A stretch of DNA of 24,473 bases from Oppiella nova (Eukaryota; Arthropoda; Arachnida; Sarcoptiformes; Oppiidae), in NCBI GenBank assembly GCA_905397405.1, contig CAJPVJ010000475.1, forward strand, positions 1-24,473. The letters are read 5' to 3'. The notes under the pieces are model-generated. The model made no database searches. It was given only the letters and a program-made list of their open reading frames with translations, and was not told the origin of the DNA. The first letter of the stretch is position 1. Every line of letters begins with the position of its first letter. Positions 1 to 7,905 of this stretch are shown here, piece after piece. Both the position numbers and the translations under genes were made by a program.

Positions 1-128
1 AATTGGCGGAGATTATGCGCTTCTGTTAGGTATGATGAAGCATCTTCATGAATGGGATAAACAGGCAATACTCGCAGGTAAAACGGGGGTATTTGATCGG
101 CAGTATATTGCTGAGAATACTGTTGGCG
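1..128 (+). pseudogene. Internal fragment of an FdhF/YdeP-like molybdopterin oxidoreductase
   Basis: Reading the plus strand from base 2 gives an open frame containing GGDYALLLGMMKHL and, further on, VFDRQYIAENTVG. In FdhF/YdeP-type molybdopterin oxidoreductases a GGD/GTD-x-AL-x-x-GM helix is followed by D-x-x-FI-x-x-HT-x-G, so the match to the middle of such an enzyme is good. The similarity stops near base 128; the frame then runs to a stop at 188-190 without further family resemblance. The fragment is cut by the window start and lies opposite in strand to the moa operon and to the N-terminal codons just beside it. The family call rests on remembered motifs. Confidence 0.5.
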
Positions 129-173
129 TTCTTGGCCTTCTGTTTCAGCTTTATTTTTTTCTAAATCGTTCAT
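1..173 (-). CDS. N-terminal end of the last moa-operon gene, probably an FdhF/YdeP-like oxidoreductase
   Basis: An ATG at 173-171 is preceded by a good ribosome binding site (AAAGAGGG, 188-181) with a 7-base spacer. The first residues are MNDLEKNKAETEGQ, a charged leader. The minus frame stays open to base 1, but beyond about base 129 the opposite strand carries recognisable molybdoenzyme sequence, so only about the first 15 codons are probably genuine here. Position 132 bases after moaE, on the same strand, fits a molybdoenzyme gene at the end of its cofactor operon. The identity is inferred from that context and from the inverted fragment beside it. The hairpin CTGATT/AATCAG at 199-214 lies in the leader between moaE and this start. 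Confidence 0.45.
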   Translation of the reverse strand, partial: MNDLEKNKAETEGQERQQYSQQYTADQIPPFYLRVLPVYPIHEDASSYLTEAHNLRQ

Positions 174-304
174 TTGAGTGCCCTCTTTAATGGCTTATCT
201 GATTAAAAAATCAGCTCAAGAAAAAATTCATTTACTTTACATGGTAACTTTTCATAATAATCATTCATCATTCTTATAACTTAAGCTGCTTAATTTACAA
301 CGAC

Positions 305-784
305 TTAATGAGAATGTGAATTCAAATGAAGATGTTTATGCGAAACATCGTCATCTTTTCGGATACAACAGCCAGCAACATATTCACTGGAACCATCTGA
401 GTAAAACTCTTCTTTCCATACTGGAACTTCATGTTTTACACGTTCTACAGCCTCTTCACACGCCATAAAAGCTTCTCTTCGATGCGGCGCATAAGCCACT
501 GCGATGATTGCTTTGCCTCCGATATCTAGAGCGCCAATTCTATGAATAACCTGAATATATGATACTGCATATTTGTTTTGTATTTCTTGCTCAATTGCAC
601 GAATCATTTTTTCAGCAATGGGCTTATAAGCAGTATATTTTAATGCCTTAACACTGCGACCTTCATGGTGATTTCGAACCGTTCCAATAAAAATTCCAAT
701 ACCACCACATTCAGGAAAATGATCAATGGTTTTAAAATCATCTAAACTCAGATCCGTTTCCTTAATCCGAGATCTATCTGTCAT
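305..784 (-). CDS. moaE: Molybdopterin synthase catalytic subunit MoaE
   Basis: The large subunit of molybdopterin synthase transfers sulfur from the MoaD C-terminal thiocarboxylate to cPMP to form the dithiolene of molybdopterin; it acts in the cytoplasm as a MoaD2-MoaE2 heterotetramer. The 159-residue protein shows the family pattern: GTVRNHHEGR near residue 34, HRIGALDIG near 81, RREAF-ACE and the lysine-containing VKHEVPVWKEEF near 115-127, where the catalytic lysines lie. The start follows the moaD stop by one base, and its AGGAGG ribosome binding site lies inside the last moaD codons, so the partners are translationally linked. The C-terminus ends in a histidine-rich tail (HKHLHLNSHSH) beyond the conserved fold. 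Confidence 0.95.
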   Translation of the reverse strand: MTDRSRIKETDLSLDDFKTIDHFPECGGIGIFIGTVRNHHEGRSVKALKYTAYKPIAEKMIRAIEQEIQNKYAVSYIQVIHRIGALDIGGKAIIAVAYAPHRREAFMACEEAVERVKHEVPVWKEEFYSDGSSEYVAGCCIRKDDDVSHKHLHLNSHSH

Positions 785-785
785 G

Positions 786-1037
786 TTAGCCTCCTGCTAC
801 AGGGGATAATAAAACCAATGTACAATGGTTTGTTAATCGATGTCGACGGGGAATAATTTCTTCACCAATCGCACATGCACACTTCTCTAAAAGACTAGCG
901 CAATCAGGATATTGATCAGAAATTTGCTGCAAAATTTCTGAGACCATACTATTTTCAACACAAGAAAAATTTAAATCTTTAGGTAACAGTCTTTCAATTG
1001 CACCATAAGTTTCAATCTTAATTTGAATCTCTGCCAT
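786..1037 (-). CDS. moaD: Molybdopterin synthase sulfur carrier subunit MoaD
   Basis: This 83-residue ubiquitin-like sulfur carrier has the hallmark C-terminal Gly-Gly (SPVAGG). The last glycine is adenylylated and thiocarboxylated and then inserts into the MoaE active site. The length matches the family (about 80), and the upstream part reads as a beta-grasp domain (IQIKIETYGAIERLL). The gene lies between mobA and moaE, 48 bases after mobA. Its two final glycine codons, GGA GGC, form part of the moaE Shine-Dalgarno sequence. Confidence 0.93.
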   Translation of the reverse strand: MAEIQIKIETYGAIERLLPKDLNFSCVENSMVSEILQQISDQYPDCASLLEKCACAIGEEIIPRRHRLTNHCTLVLLSPVAGG

Positions 1038-1085
1038 TTAACACCTTTACTTAAGCATAGCGCCACAATGAGTATTTAGGGTGAA

Positions 1086-1709
1086 CTAAATTGAATTTGA
1101 ACGACTGAATATGTGTAATTTTTCACGGTATAGTCTTAACTCCTGTTCTGAATTAATGCTATGAAAACTTATAGGGTTTTCATATTTAACGACCTTTGGA
1201 TTCAAATCATCAAAGCATTTTCGAATACTTAATTGTTCATTAGCCAAATGCTTTTCGAGCGTAGCTAAGCTGTCTCTTTTCAACAAACAAAAGGGGTAAA
1301 GGTTTTGTTTGTTTATAGAGATAAATACAGCTTGAGAATTTTCTGCCTCCAATAAAGCTTGATGCATTTTTGATAAGACATCTTTAGGGATAAAAGTAAT
1401 ATCGCAGGGAATGAACAGAATATAATCTGTAGTTACATGTGCCCATGCGCTTTTCATTCCCATTAATGGCCCTAAAAATCCCGCCTGATCATCTGAAAAA
1501 CAGGCTATTTCAGCGATGATCTCCTGATAAACAATACAGTCCTGATGACTATTCACCCAAATTTTCGCAACCTCATCACAAAATTGATGGTAGATTTTAA
1601 GCAGTTGCATTTCATGATCAAACTGCTGCAAAAGTTTGTTTTTACCTTGCATCCGTCTAGCTTGACCACCAGCTAAAATGACTAAGTCAGTATTTGGATA
1701 TTGAGACAT
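1086..1709 (-). CDS. mobA: Molybdenum cofactor guanylyltransferase MobA
   Basis: MobA transfers GMP from GTP to Mo-molybdopterin to give the guanine dinucleotide form used by DMSO reductase-family enzymes. The N-terminal nucleotide-binding motif is clear (LAGGQARRMQGKNK, residues about 11-24), followed by GFLGPLMGM, FIPCDITFIP and a C-terminal FHSINSEQEL that matches the N-x-NTPEDL region. I start at the ATG at 1709 (MSQYPNTD); upstream in-frame codons would run into moeA and have no family resemblance. This gives 207 residues, normal for MobA. The ribosome binding site is weak (GGGTAAC). A MobA here suggests the host enzyme carries a dinucleotide cofactor, consistent with an FdhF-like enzyme at the operon end. 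Confidence 0.9.
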   Translation of the reverse strand: MSQYPNTDLVILAGGQARRMQGKNKLLQQFDHEMQLLKIYHQFCDEVAKIWVNSHQDCIVYQEIIAEIACFSDDQAGFLGPLMGMKSAWAHVTTDYILFIPCDITFIPKDVLSKMHQALLEAENSQAVFISINKQNLYPFCLLKRDSLATLEKHLANEQLSIRKCFDDLNPKVVKYENPISFHSINSEQELRLYREKLHIFSRSNSI

Positions 1710-1743
1710 TTTATTGTTACCCAAGCGTATCAGACTCAAAATA

Positions 1744-2961
1744 CTAAAGACGAATGAACTCAATGAATTTGGGGCAATTTTCAGCATTGTTAAACACTGG
1801 AATTCGACCAATGACATTCGCTTCACTTAAATTACTTAGCATATGCGATTGCTGTTTTTTGAGTTTTGAAACACTAAGTTGCCCTTGCTCATCAACATTC
1901 AGTTTCATACGCAACAGTTGTTCTCGACTATCACCCTTTACAGCTTCGCTTAAGCTTGCCTTCTCCCATTCTGGTTTGGCTTCTTTTAAACCTTGCATTG
2001 CTTTAAGCAAAGTGAACACATGGATTTCTAAACAAACAAATACTGCTGCTGGATTACCCGGCAACCCTAATAAATAGGAAGACTGGTTTGGTTTTTTATA
2101 TTCAGCAAAATAAATCGGTTTGCCTGGTTTCTGAGCAACTTGCCAAAAAATTTCATTTGCCCCCAATGCAAGAGAAACAGGGCGAATCAAATCATAATCT
2201 CCAACTGAAACCCCACCAGTCGTGATAACTAAATCGTAATGATCTAAGGCATTTGCTAAAGCCTTTTTCAGGACAGTTTCGTCATCTATCACATGTTCTA
2301 AATGGATCGAGTAAAAACCTCTTTCCTTCAACCATGTCAAAACCATTGGTGAATTCGCATCAAAAACCTGAGCGCTATTATCAAGACTTTTGCTGACTTC
2401 ATCCCCTGTAATCAATACAGCAATACGAGGACGGTTAAAAACACTGACCTCTTTTACCCCAGCCATACTTAGTGATGCAACTAAGCCACTTTTTAGATAT
2501 TGGCCCTGCTTTGCCAATATTGTACCAATGGATAATTCTTCGCCTTGATAACGAATATCTGTCCCTTTGTTAAGCGCTTGATTTAAGCTGATTCGGCTAT
2601 CTAGTTTAGATACTATTTCTTGTCTGGCAACTGTATCAGCCGAATCTGGCAATTTACCGCCTGTAAAAATTCGAACACATTGTCCAGACTCGATCTGAAC
2701 ATATTCTTCAATACCTGCGCGTATTTCTCCAACCAATTCAAACACGGTAATACCGGCAAGAATATCTTCGCTTTTTAAGGCATAGCCATCTACTGCACTC
2801 TGAGTAAATAGAGGTAATGCAATCTCAGACAGGACATCTTGTGCCAGATAATGTTGATGTGCTTCTACCAGTGGCAGAGTCTGAACCGCTCGCGATTCAA
2901 CCGTAGAATAAGCTGCCAATGCTTGATCTAAACCTATTAATCCTTGACCAGAACAACTCAT
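1744..2961 (-). CDS. moeA: Molybdopterin molybdenumtransferase MoeA
   Basis: MoeA inserts molybdate into adenylylated molybdopterin. The 405-residue protein has the expected length and motifs: FTQSAVDGYALK near residue 52, RIFTGGKLPDSADTV near 96, the MoaB/MogA-like domain with TGDEVS and TTGGVSVGDYD (about 185-258), and LPGNPAAVFVC near 300. The start overlaps the moaCB stop by four bases (ATGA), and its AGGAGG ribosome binding site falls in the Pro-Gly-Gly codons ending MoaCB, so translation is coupled. MobA begins 34 bases downstream. Confidence 0.95.
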   Translation of the reverse strand: MSCSGQGLIGLDQALAAYSTVESRAVQTLPLVEAHQHYLAQDVLSEIALPLFTQSAVDGYALKSEDILAGITVFELVGEIRAGIEEYVQIESGQCVRIFTGGKLPDSADTVARQEIVSKLDSRISLNQALNKGTDIRYQGEELSIGTILAKQGQYLKSGLVASLSMAGVKEVSVFNRPRIAVLITGDEVSKSLDNSAQVFDANSPMVLTWLKERGFYSIHLEHVIDDETVLKKALANALDHYDLVITTGGVSVGDYDLIRPVSLALGANEIFWQVAQKPGKPIYFAEYKKPNQSSYLLGLPGNPAAVFVCLEIHVFTLLKAMQGLKEAKPEWEKASLSEAVKGDSREQLLRMKLNVDEQGQLSVSKLKKQQSHMLSNLSEANVIGRIPVFNNAENCPKFIEFIRL

Positions 2962-3881
2962 TCATAACCTCCTGGGTGTGGTAAGTCTCGACATACATCA
3001 AAGATATGCACCAAGGCAGGTAAAATCGCTGCCATAGATTCAGAAGCACCACCACGGCTTCCTGGTAACGTAATGACCAGTGAACGGTCAATAAAACCAG
3101 CAACACCACGAGACATTGCAGCATAAGGTGTCCGTCTTTGCCCAAAAGCACGTGCCGCTTCCATCAGACCATTCAGCTCTCTTTCCAATAATGGTTCTAT
3201 CGTATCAACAGTAATATCGCGCTTACCTATGCCTGTCCCACCCACTGTAATGATGCATCCATAAGATTGCACCAATTCTGAAATCAATTGTTTTAGTTGC
3301 AAAGGCTCATCAGCGATGATTTGATAGTGAATTGGATCAAATCCAGCCTCAGTTAAGGTTTCAACCACAGAACGTCCCGCAGTATCAGGTTTTTTGCCAG
3401 AAGCGACACTATCTGATAAAACAATGACTGCAGCTGATACAGCTTGTCGAAGATGACGTTTATAGTGCGATTTCCCGCCCTTTTTCAATTCAAGTTTGCA
3501 ATGACCAATCATCAGTTCATCTGGTTCACAATGCGGTTTCAACATGTCATAAATCGTAAGCGCAGCCAGACTTGCGGCAGTTAAAGCCTCCATTTCAACA
3601 CCAGTTGGCGCAATCGTTTCTACGGTTGCCGTAATCTTGACGCGATCTGCTAGTATTTCAAAATCGACATCAGCTCGATAAATAGGTAAAGGATGACAAA
3701 GCGGAATAAGCTCATCGGTACGTTTGGCTGCAAGAATCCCTGCGATTCGTGCTGTTTTTAGTGCATCGCCTTTTTCAGTATTGCCCTCTGCTAATAATTG
3801 TAAACAATGCGGAGGCGCGAATAACTCTGAACTTGCAGTAGCAATACGATAACTCTCAGGCTTCATGCCTACATTTTTCAT
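2958..3881 (-). CDS. moaCB: Bifunctional cofactor biosynthesis protein MoaC/MoaB (fusion)
   Basis: Two cofactor enzymes are fused. Residues about 1-148 are MoaC, the cPMP synthase: LIPLCHPLPI and PTGVEMEALTAAS are its signature segments. Residues about 150-307 are a MoaB/MogA-type molybdopterin adenylyltransferase: VGGTGIGKRDITVDTIEPLL and LPGSRGGASESM are visible. Each is normally a separate protein of about 160 residues, so the length (307) fits a head-to-tail fusion, a form I recall from Acinetobacter annotations. I choose the ATG at 3881, six bases after CAGGG; a TTG 15 bases upstream is possible but worse placed. The gene overlaps moeA by four bases and follows moaA after a 96-base AT-rich gap. 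Confidence 0.92.
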   Translation of the reverse strand: MKNVGMKPESYRIATASSELFAPPHCLQLLAEGNTEKGDALKTARIAGILAAKRTDELIPLCHPLPIYRADVDFEILADRVKITATVETIAPTGVEMEALTAASLAALTIYDMLKPHCEPDELMIGHCKLELKKGGKSHYKRHLRQAVSAAVIVLSDSVASGKKPDTAGRSVVETLTEAGFDPIHYQIIADEPLQLKQLISELVQSYGCIITVGGTGIGKRDITVDTIEPLLERELNGLMEAARAFGQRRTPYAAMSRGVAGFIDRSLVITLPGSRGGASESMAAILPALVHIFDVCRDLPHPGGYE

Positions 3882-3977
3882 AAAAAACCCTGTCAATTTA
3901 AATAATATACAGCTTCACAATAAACGATTCATTTCAAATAAAAAAAAGCATATACAATTCTATCTCTATGTATAAAA

Positions 3978-5036
3978 TCAACCGCCAATAGAATGCATAC
4001 TAATCTTACGAATGGGTGCAGCTTGATAAGCAATATAGCCTGCCTTTTTTTGCCAAACCGTATCCAAAATTGTTGCTATCAATTGTTTTCCCTGAGCTTT
4101 ATCCAATAAATGTCGAACAGAAATACCTGTATTGGCAAACAAACATGTAAATAACTCACCCGTCGCGGTTAAACGCAAACGATCACAACTTTGACAAAAA
4201 GGCTTGCTGATGGTGGAAATAATACCCAGTTTAAAACGTTGATTGAGTGTATATATTGTGGCTGGGTCATTATTTCGCTCTAATTTATCGATGCGAAAAT
4301 ATGGCGAAAGTATATTGATAATGTCATCCTCAACCACGACTTTCTCACGCTTCCAATGCTCAGGTTGATCCAATGGCATGTATTCAATAAATCGTAGTTC
4401 GAAGTCATTTCGATAAGCCCACTCAGTTAATGGCAATATTTCCTGATGATTCTCTCCATAGACCAAAACACAGTTGAGTTTAATTGGGATATTTGCAGCT
4501 TTTGCCGCCTCAATTCCTTTTAATACGGGTGTTAAGGGTTTTTGAGTCATTTTAAAAAAAGTGTCTGGATCAATACTGTCTAAACTTATATTTAGATCAT
4601 CAAGCCCAGCTTGTTTTAGCTCAACTGCATATTTTTCTAAATAATAAGCATTCGTCGTCATTGAGACACGTTGTAAACCTAAGGGTCTTAACGTATTGAG
4701 CGTATAAATAAAATTAACCAGCCCTTTTCGCATCAACGGCTCGCCACCCGTTAAGCGAATTTGAGTGATGCCAAGCTTAATCATCACTTCGCAAAATCTA
4801 TAAAGTTCTTCAAAACTTAAAATATCCTGTTTAGCTAACCAGGTCGGATGATCAGGCATACAATAACTGCATTTAAAATTACATCGATCAGTCAACGAAA
4901 TTCTTAGTTTTCTTTTGTGTCTTTGAAACTGATCAACTAATTTCGATTCAGGTAAATGTACTGATAAAATAGATTCAAACTGGCTTTTTGTTTCAGAGCT
5001 TATGCTTACAGAGCTTTGTTTTGATACCTTCATCAT
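3978..5036 (-). CDS. moaA: GTP 3',8-cyclase MoaA (radical SAM)
   Basis: MoaA performs the first step of molybdopterin synthesis, the radical SAM conversion of GTP to 3',8-cyclo-GTP. The N-terminal CNFKCSYCMP is the CxxxCxxC cluster that binds SAM, followed by RLTGGEPL; the C-terminal cluster that binds GTP is CQSCDRLRL with a third cysteine in GELFTCLF. The protein ends in Gly-Gly (HSIGG), which is needed for activity in the family. About 40 residues of extra, poorly conserved N-terminus precede the radical SAM domain. The start could be ATG at 5036 or 5033, or a GTG at 5051; no ribosome binding site decides between them. It is the first gene of the operon, and I could not place its promoter. 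Confidence 0.94.
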   Translation of the reverse strand: MMKVSKQSSVSISSETKSQFESILSVHLPESKLVDQFQRHKRKLRISLTDRCNFKCSYCMPDHPTWLAKQDILSFEELYRFCEVMIKLGITQIRLTGGEPLMRKGLVNFIYTLNTLRPLGLQRVSMTTNAYYLEKYAVELKQAGLDDLNISLDSIDPDTFFKMTQKPLTPVLKGIEAAKAANIPIKLNCVLVYGENHQEILPLTEWAYRNDFELRFIEYMPLDQPEHWKREKVVVEDDIINILSPYFRIDKLERNNDPATIYTLNQRFKLGIISTISKPFCQSCDRLRLTATGELFTCLFANTGISVRHLLDKAQGKQLIATILDTVWQKKAGYIAYQAAPIRKISMHSIGG

Positions 5037-5081
5037 TTTATTTCTCAGCACTTAAAAACAGTTTTGCTTCATTAAAGTTGC

Positions 5082-5985
5082 GTGGCAAAAATAGATAAAC
5101 CAGTAATAACACCTAATCTAGGTACCCTACACCTTGCTCATTCAAAGCCTAATCAACCTTTCTTATTGAACTTTGTTGTAAAACCAGTCCGCATGGCCTT
5201 GTTCAGCAATATCATTCACAGATCAACAAACCCGTATCTAAAACCTATCATACAAGCCATTCATCTTCTACTGCCAAGCCTTGATAAATCGATGAAATCT
5301 CTCAATAGCTTTGTTCCAAAACGTAATCGTATACACAAGCCAAAGGCAAACATGAAAGAAATACACCATCCAAGATATCTTAGAGCACAAGATATCTTTT
5401 ACATTGGCAATCTCAAAGGTGTTGGTCGAATCTTTCAACAAACTTTCATCGACACCTACAGCAAAGTCGTTCGCAAGCTCTATACAACGAAAATACAGAT
5501 TACAGCAGCAGATCTTTTTAAATGATCCTGTATACCATTTTATCAGTCACATGATCTACCAATGCTGCGTATCCTGACAGATAGGGTATTGGATATTGCG
5601 GTAAGGTTGAACAACATAATTATGAGCTATGTTTAGCCATCAATGATATTGATCACACAAAAACAAAACCAGCATTCCCACAAACGAATGGAATATGCGA
5701 GCGTTTCCATAAAGACGATCTTGCAAGAGTTTTATCAAATTACATTTAGGAAGAAGCTATATAGTACTTTAGCGGAATTACAAGCTGCTCTAGACGTTTG
5801 GCAAAATTCTATAATACTGAACGAACATATCAGGAGAAAAATGTGCAGTGGTCACACACCACTAGAAACATTACTTGAAGGGAAGCGAATTTGGGCTGAA
5901 AAGAATCTAGCTCAAATTTAACCTGACAGACACACTAAAAAAAGGGTAACTGTCAGATCAGGTTTGAGCGAGTACATGTAAATTT
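5082..5985 (+). pseudogene. Decayed IS481-like transposase remnant
   Basis: The plus strand encodes pieces of a DDE transposase of the IS481 type. YLRAQDIFYIGNLKGVGRIF then QQTFIDTYSKV (about 5,380-5,475) resembles the start of the DDE core; IDHTKTKPAFPQTNGICERF, its last few residues in one open frame with FHKTILQEFYQITFRKKLYS (5,643-5,921), covers the rest; and GHTPLETLLEGKRIWAEK is the usual C-terminus. The pieces lie in two frames with a stop after 5,525 and no uninterrupted segment covering the middle, so at least two lesions separate them. The first 250 bases have no clear family match. The sequence after the last stop (TGTCAGATCAGGTTTGA, about 5,952-5,968) may be the terminal repeat, but no inverted partner is visible near 5,080. 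The element separates the cofactor operon from the fimbrial locus. Confidence 0.75.
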
Positions 5986-6066
5986 AACAGAAGTAATTTC
6001 TGGGCCATTTCTAATAAAACTTAGTGAATTTAACAAAACGAATATAATTCTTTAACTTTACCAATT

Positions 6067-7074
6067 TCAAATAGCATCTTTATTAAAATCTTTTCTCCAT
6101 TGTATTGGACTCATACCAAACCAAGTTTTAAATGCTCGGTTGAAAGAACTTTGTTCATTATAAGCGAGCAAAGCTGATATTTCATTAATGTTCAATGACC
6201 TGTCCTCAAGGTATTGTAATGCCAGTCCTTTTCTAACTTGGTTAAGACGTTGCTTAAATGTATAACCTTGTTTTTGTAATTTGTATTGAAAAATTCTCGT
6301 AGGAAGACCTACTTTTTTGGAAACATATTCAATATTGATATTACCTTGATGAATAGCTTTGATAATATTTTGTTGCACCAACTCATCAAATGAATTCACC
6401 TCTGGTAGCTCCGTCAACAAAATGTCTGCTTGCCTATTTAAAATATTTTTTAAAACAGGATCAGCCTTATTTATTGGCAACTCTAAATTACTTTTCGCAA
6501 AAAACATCCTTGTTCTATTTTTTGAAAACTCAATATTACAATCAAAATATTTTTCATAAGTACGTGGATTTTTGGGTCGATCGAATACAAACTCCACTTT
6601 ATTCAACTTCACAACATTGGGCGCTACAATGATGTTTACAATATTAAAAAATATAGCAATCATTGTCTCATCCGCTAACTTACCCGCTTTAAAGTTTGCA
6701 TCAAACTCCCATGAAACAACAAGGCTTTCATCTTCAATAGAAACTTCCATTTGCATAAAGTCATAACAGAGCCTTTGATATTTAATAAAAAAAGGCAGTG
6801 CATCATATAAGCTTTCACATGATAAGCCGATGTATCCTAAAATACCTAAATGTGAAGGTTTTACATATCTAGCAATTTCTAATCCTAGAGATGGTCTATT
6901 ATATTTTTCTTCAATTGCTTTCAACATTGCTAACCATTCAGTAAATGGAATTCGTTTGTATTCATGCAAATTGTTTGAAATTTTAGCGACATTTAAATTT
7001 TTTTTTAAAACAAAAAGCTCTAACAAATCAATTAAACCGCTCGTCACAGACTTCAAACTATAAATACGCTTCAT
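6067..7074 (-). CDS. AraC-family transcriptional regulator
   Basis: This 335-residue DNA-binding protein has an N-terminal sensor domain of the arabinose_bd_2 type (residues about 20-205, with SHLGILGYIGLSCESLYDAL near 78) and a C-terminal AraC helix-turn-helix pair (about 235-330). The second helix region, LNINEISALLAYNEQSSFNR then AFKTWFGMSPIQWRK, is typical. The start ATG at 7074 follows GGGGAAA by seven bases. The gene lies downstream of and on the same strand as the fimbrial operon, 90 bases beyond its last gene, and could be its regulator, its own unit, or both. The spacer holds repeated AGAAC/GTTCT boxes. The inducer is unknown. Confidence 0.88.
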   Translation of the reverse strand: MKRIYSLKSVTSGLIDLLELFVLKKNLNVAKISNNLHEYKRIPFTEWLAMLKAIEEKYNRPSLGLEIARYVKPSHLGILGYIGLSCESLYDALPFFIKYQRLCYDFMQMEVSIEDESLVVSWEFDANFKAGKLADETMIAIFFNIVNIIVAPNVVKLNKVEFVFDRPKNPRTYEKYFDCNIEFSKNRTRMFFAKSNLELPINKADPVLKNILNRQADILLTELPEVNSFDELVQQNIIKAIHQGNINIEYVSKKVGLPTRIFQYKLQKQGYTFKQRLNQVRKGLALQYLEDRSLNINEISALLAYNEQSSFNRAFKTWFGMSPIQWRKDFNKDAI

Positions 7075-7130
7075 CTTTAATTTCCCCTGTACATCTAAAA
7101 AAGATTAATCGCTAAGCATCAGATTTTATT

Positions 7131-7161
7131 AGAACATATAGAACTATACCAAGGTTCTATA
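7131..7161. promoter_or_regulatory. AGAAC/GTTCT boxes with an 8-bp inverted repeat before the regulator
   Basis: TATAGAAC (7,137-7,144) and GTTCTATA (7,154-7,161) form a perfect 8-bp inverted repeat around a 9-base spacer. A further AGAAC at 7,131-7,135 lies nine bases before the AGAAC at 7,140. The minus strand has no T-run after the stem, so it is a weak candidate for the fimbrial operon terminator. Its place just upstream of the regulator start makes an operator equally likely. No test of binding is possible from sequence. Confidence 0.4.
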
Positions 7162-7164
7162 TCA

Positions 7165-7905
7165 TTAGCTAAATGGGTTCAGATTTTTCTGAAAGTGAAT
7201 TGCATTACCATCATCATCAAGAAAATTAAAGCTAAGTTTATATAAATTATCACTTTTATTAAGTTCACCAGCTATTTCATAACGTTTAGTTGAATACGGG
7301 TAGCACATCATGTCCATTTCTGATTGTATATATATTTTTTGAGAAGAACTTTCAATTTTTAAGTTGATCAATGAAGCATGATAAGGCGTGGGATTTTCAC
7401 ACTCGATATAATTTTTTTTATCTTGTTCAACGATTTTGAAATGTATTTTTTCTACAATCATTTCAGGCAACATTTTTGCGATCTGTTTAGGACGATAAAA
7501 TAATTTAAGCTGAGTATTCATTGCTAAATTCATATACGCAGCTTGATCGCTATGGCGCTTAATCATTGGTATTTCATATAGATTTAACCAAAAAACAGTT
7601 TCTCTATCGTTTGGTAGAGCCTTGCCATTATATAAAATTCTAAGCCCGTGAATGTCATTTGATGCGAGTTTTACAAAAGGTGGTAATATTAGAAACGGCA
7701 TATTATTAATATCAGGATCCCCTTCTCCTTGATCAACCCATGTTTGTAGAATAATAGGATAGTCATTAGTATTTGCTAACATTAGACTTTGTTCATGCTC
7801 ACCGTCCTTAAAAACTACCCGTGTTTTAGCAGCCAATACCCCAGCTTGACATAGAAATGAATAAAACAAACAAATACATAATAGTGTAAATTTTGTTATT
7901 TTCAT
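7165..7905 (-). CDS. Periplasmic fimbrial chaperone (PapD-like), distal copy
   Basis: PapD-like chaperones hold pilin subunits in the periplasm by donor-strand complementation and deliver them to the usher. The 246-residue protein begins with a signal peptide (MKITKFTLLCICLFYSFLCQA, cleavage probably near residue 21), then the N-terminal immunoglobulin-like domain with TRVVFKDG, LPNDRETVFWLNLYEIP and the G1-strand segment QLKLFYRPKQI, then a second domain to the end. Its ATG overlaps the adhesin stop by one base (TAATG), so it is translated with the adhesin and is the operon's last gene. It differs clearly from the first chaperone at 11,803, suggesting one may serve the adhesin and the other the shaft pilin; that division is inference. 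Confidence 0.9.
   Translation of the reverse strand: MKITKFTLLCICLFYSFLCQAGVLAAKTRVVFKDGEHEQSLMLANTNDYPIILQTWVDQGEGDPDINNMPFLILPPFVKLASNDIHGLRILYNGKALPNDRETVFWLNLYEIPMIKRHSDQAAYMNLAMNTQLKLFYRPKQIAKMLPEMIVEKIHFKIVEQDKKNYIECENPTPYHASLINLKIESSSQKIYIQSEMDMMCYPYSTKRYEIAGELNKSDNLYKLSFNFLDDDGNAIHFQKNLNPFS

Noticed and set aside
1754-2077. Plus-strand frame of 107 codons inside moeA
   Set aside because: It lies wholly opposite a well-supported gene, has no family resemblance and no ribosome site; a shadow frame.
2897-3151. Minus-strand frame of 84 codons overlapping moaCB
   Set aside because: A different frame over the conserved MoaB motifs; a shadow of the real gene.
5037-5100. Possible molybdenum-cofactor riboswitch before moaA
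   Set aside because: The space between moaA and the IS remnant is too short and shows no conserved structured element that I can recognise.
5371-5400. AAGATATCTT occurring twice within 25 bases
   Set aside because: The repeats lie in codons for transposase residues (RYLRAQDIFY) and are self-complementary 10-mers likely by chance in this composition.
6359-7063. Several plus-strand frames opposite the AraC-type regulator
   Set aside because: They fall opposite conserved regulator domains and look like antisense shadows.
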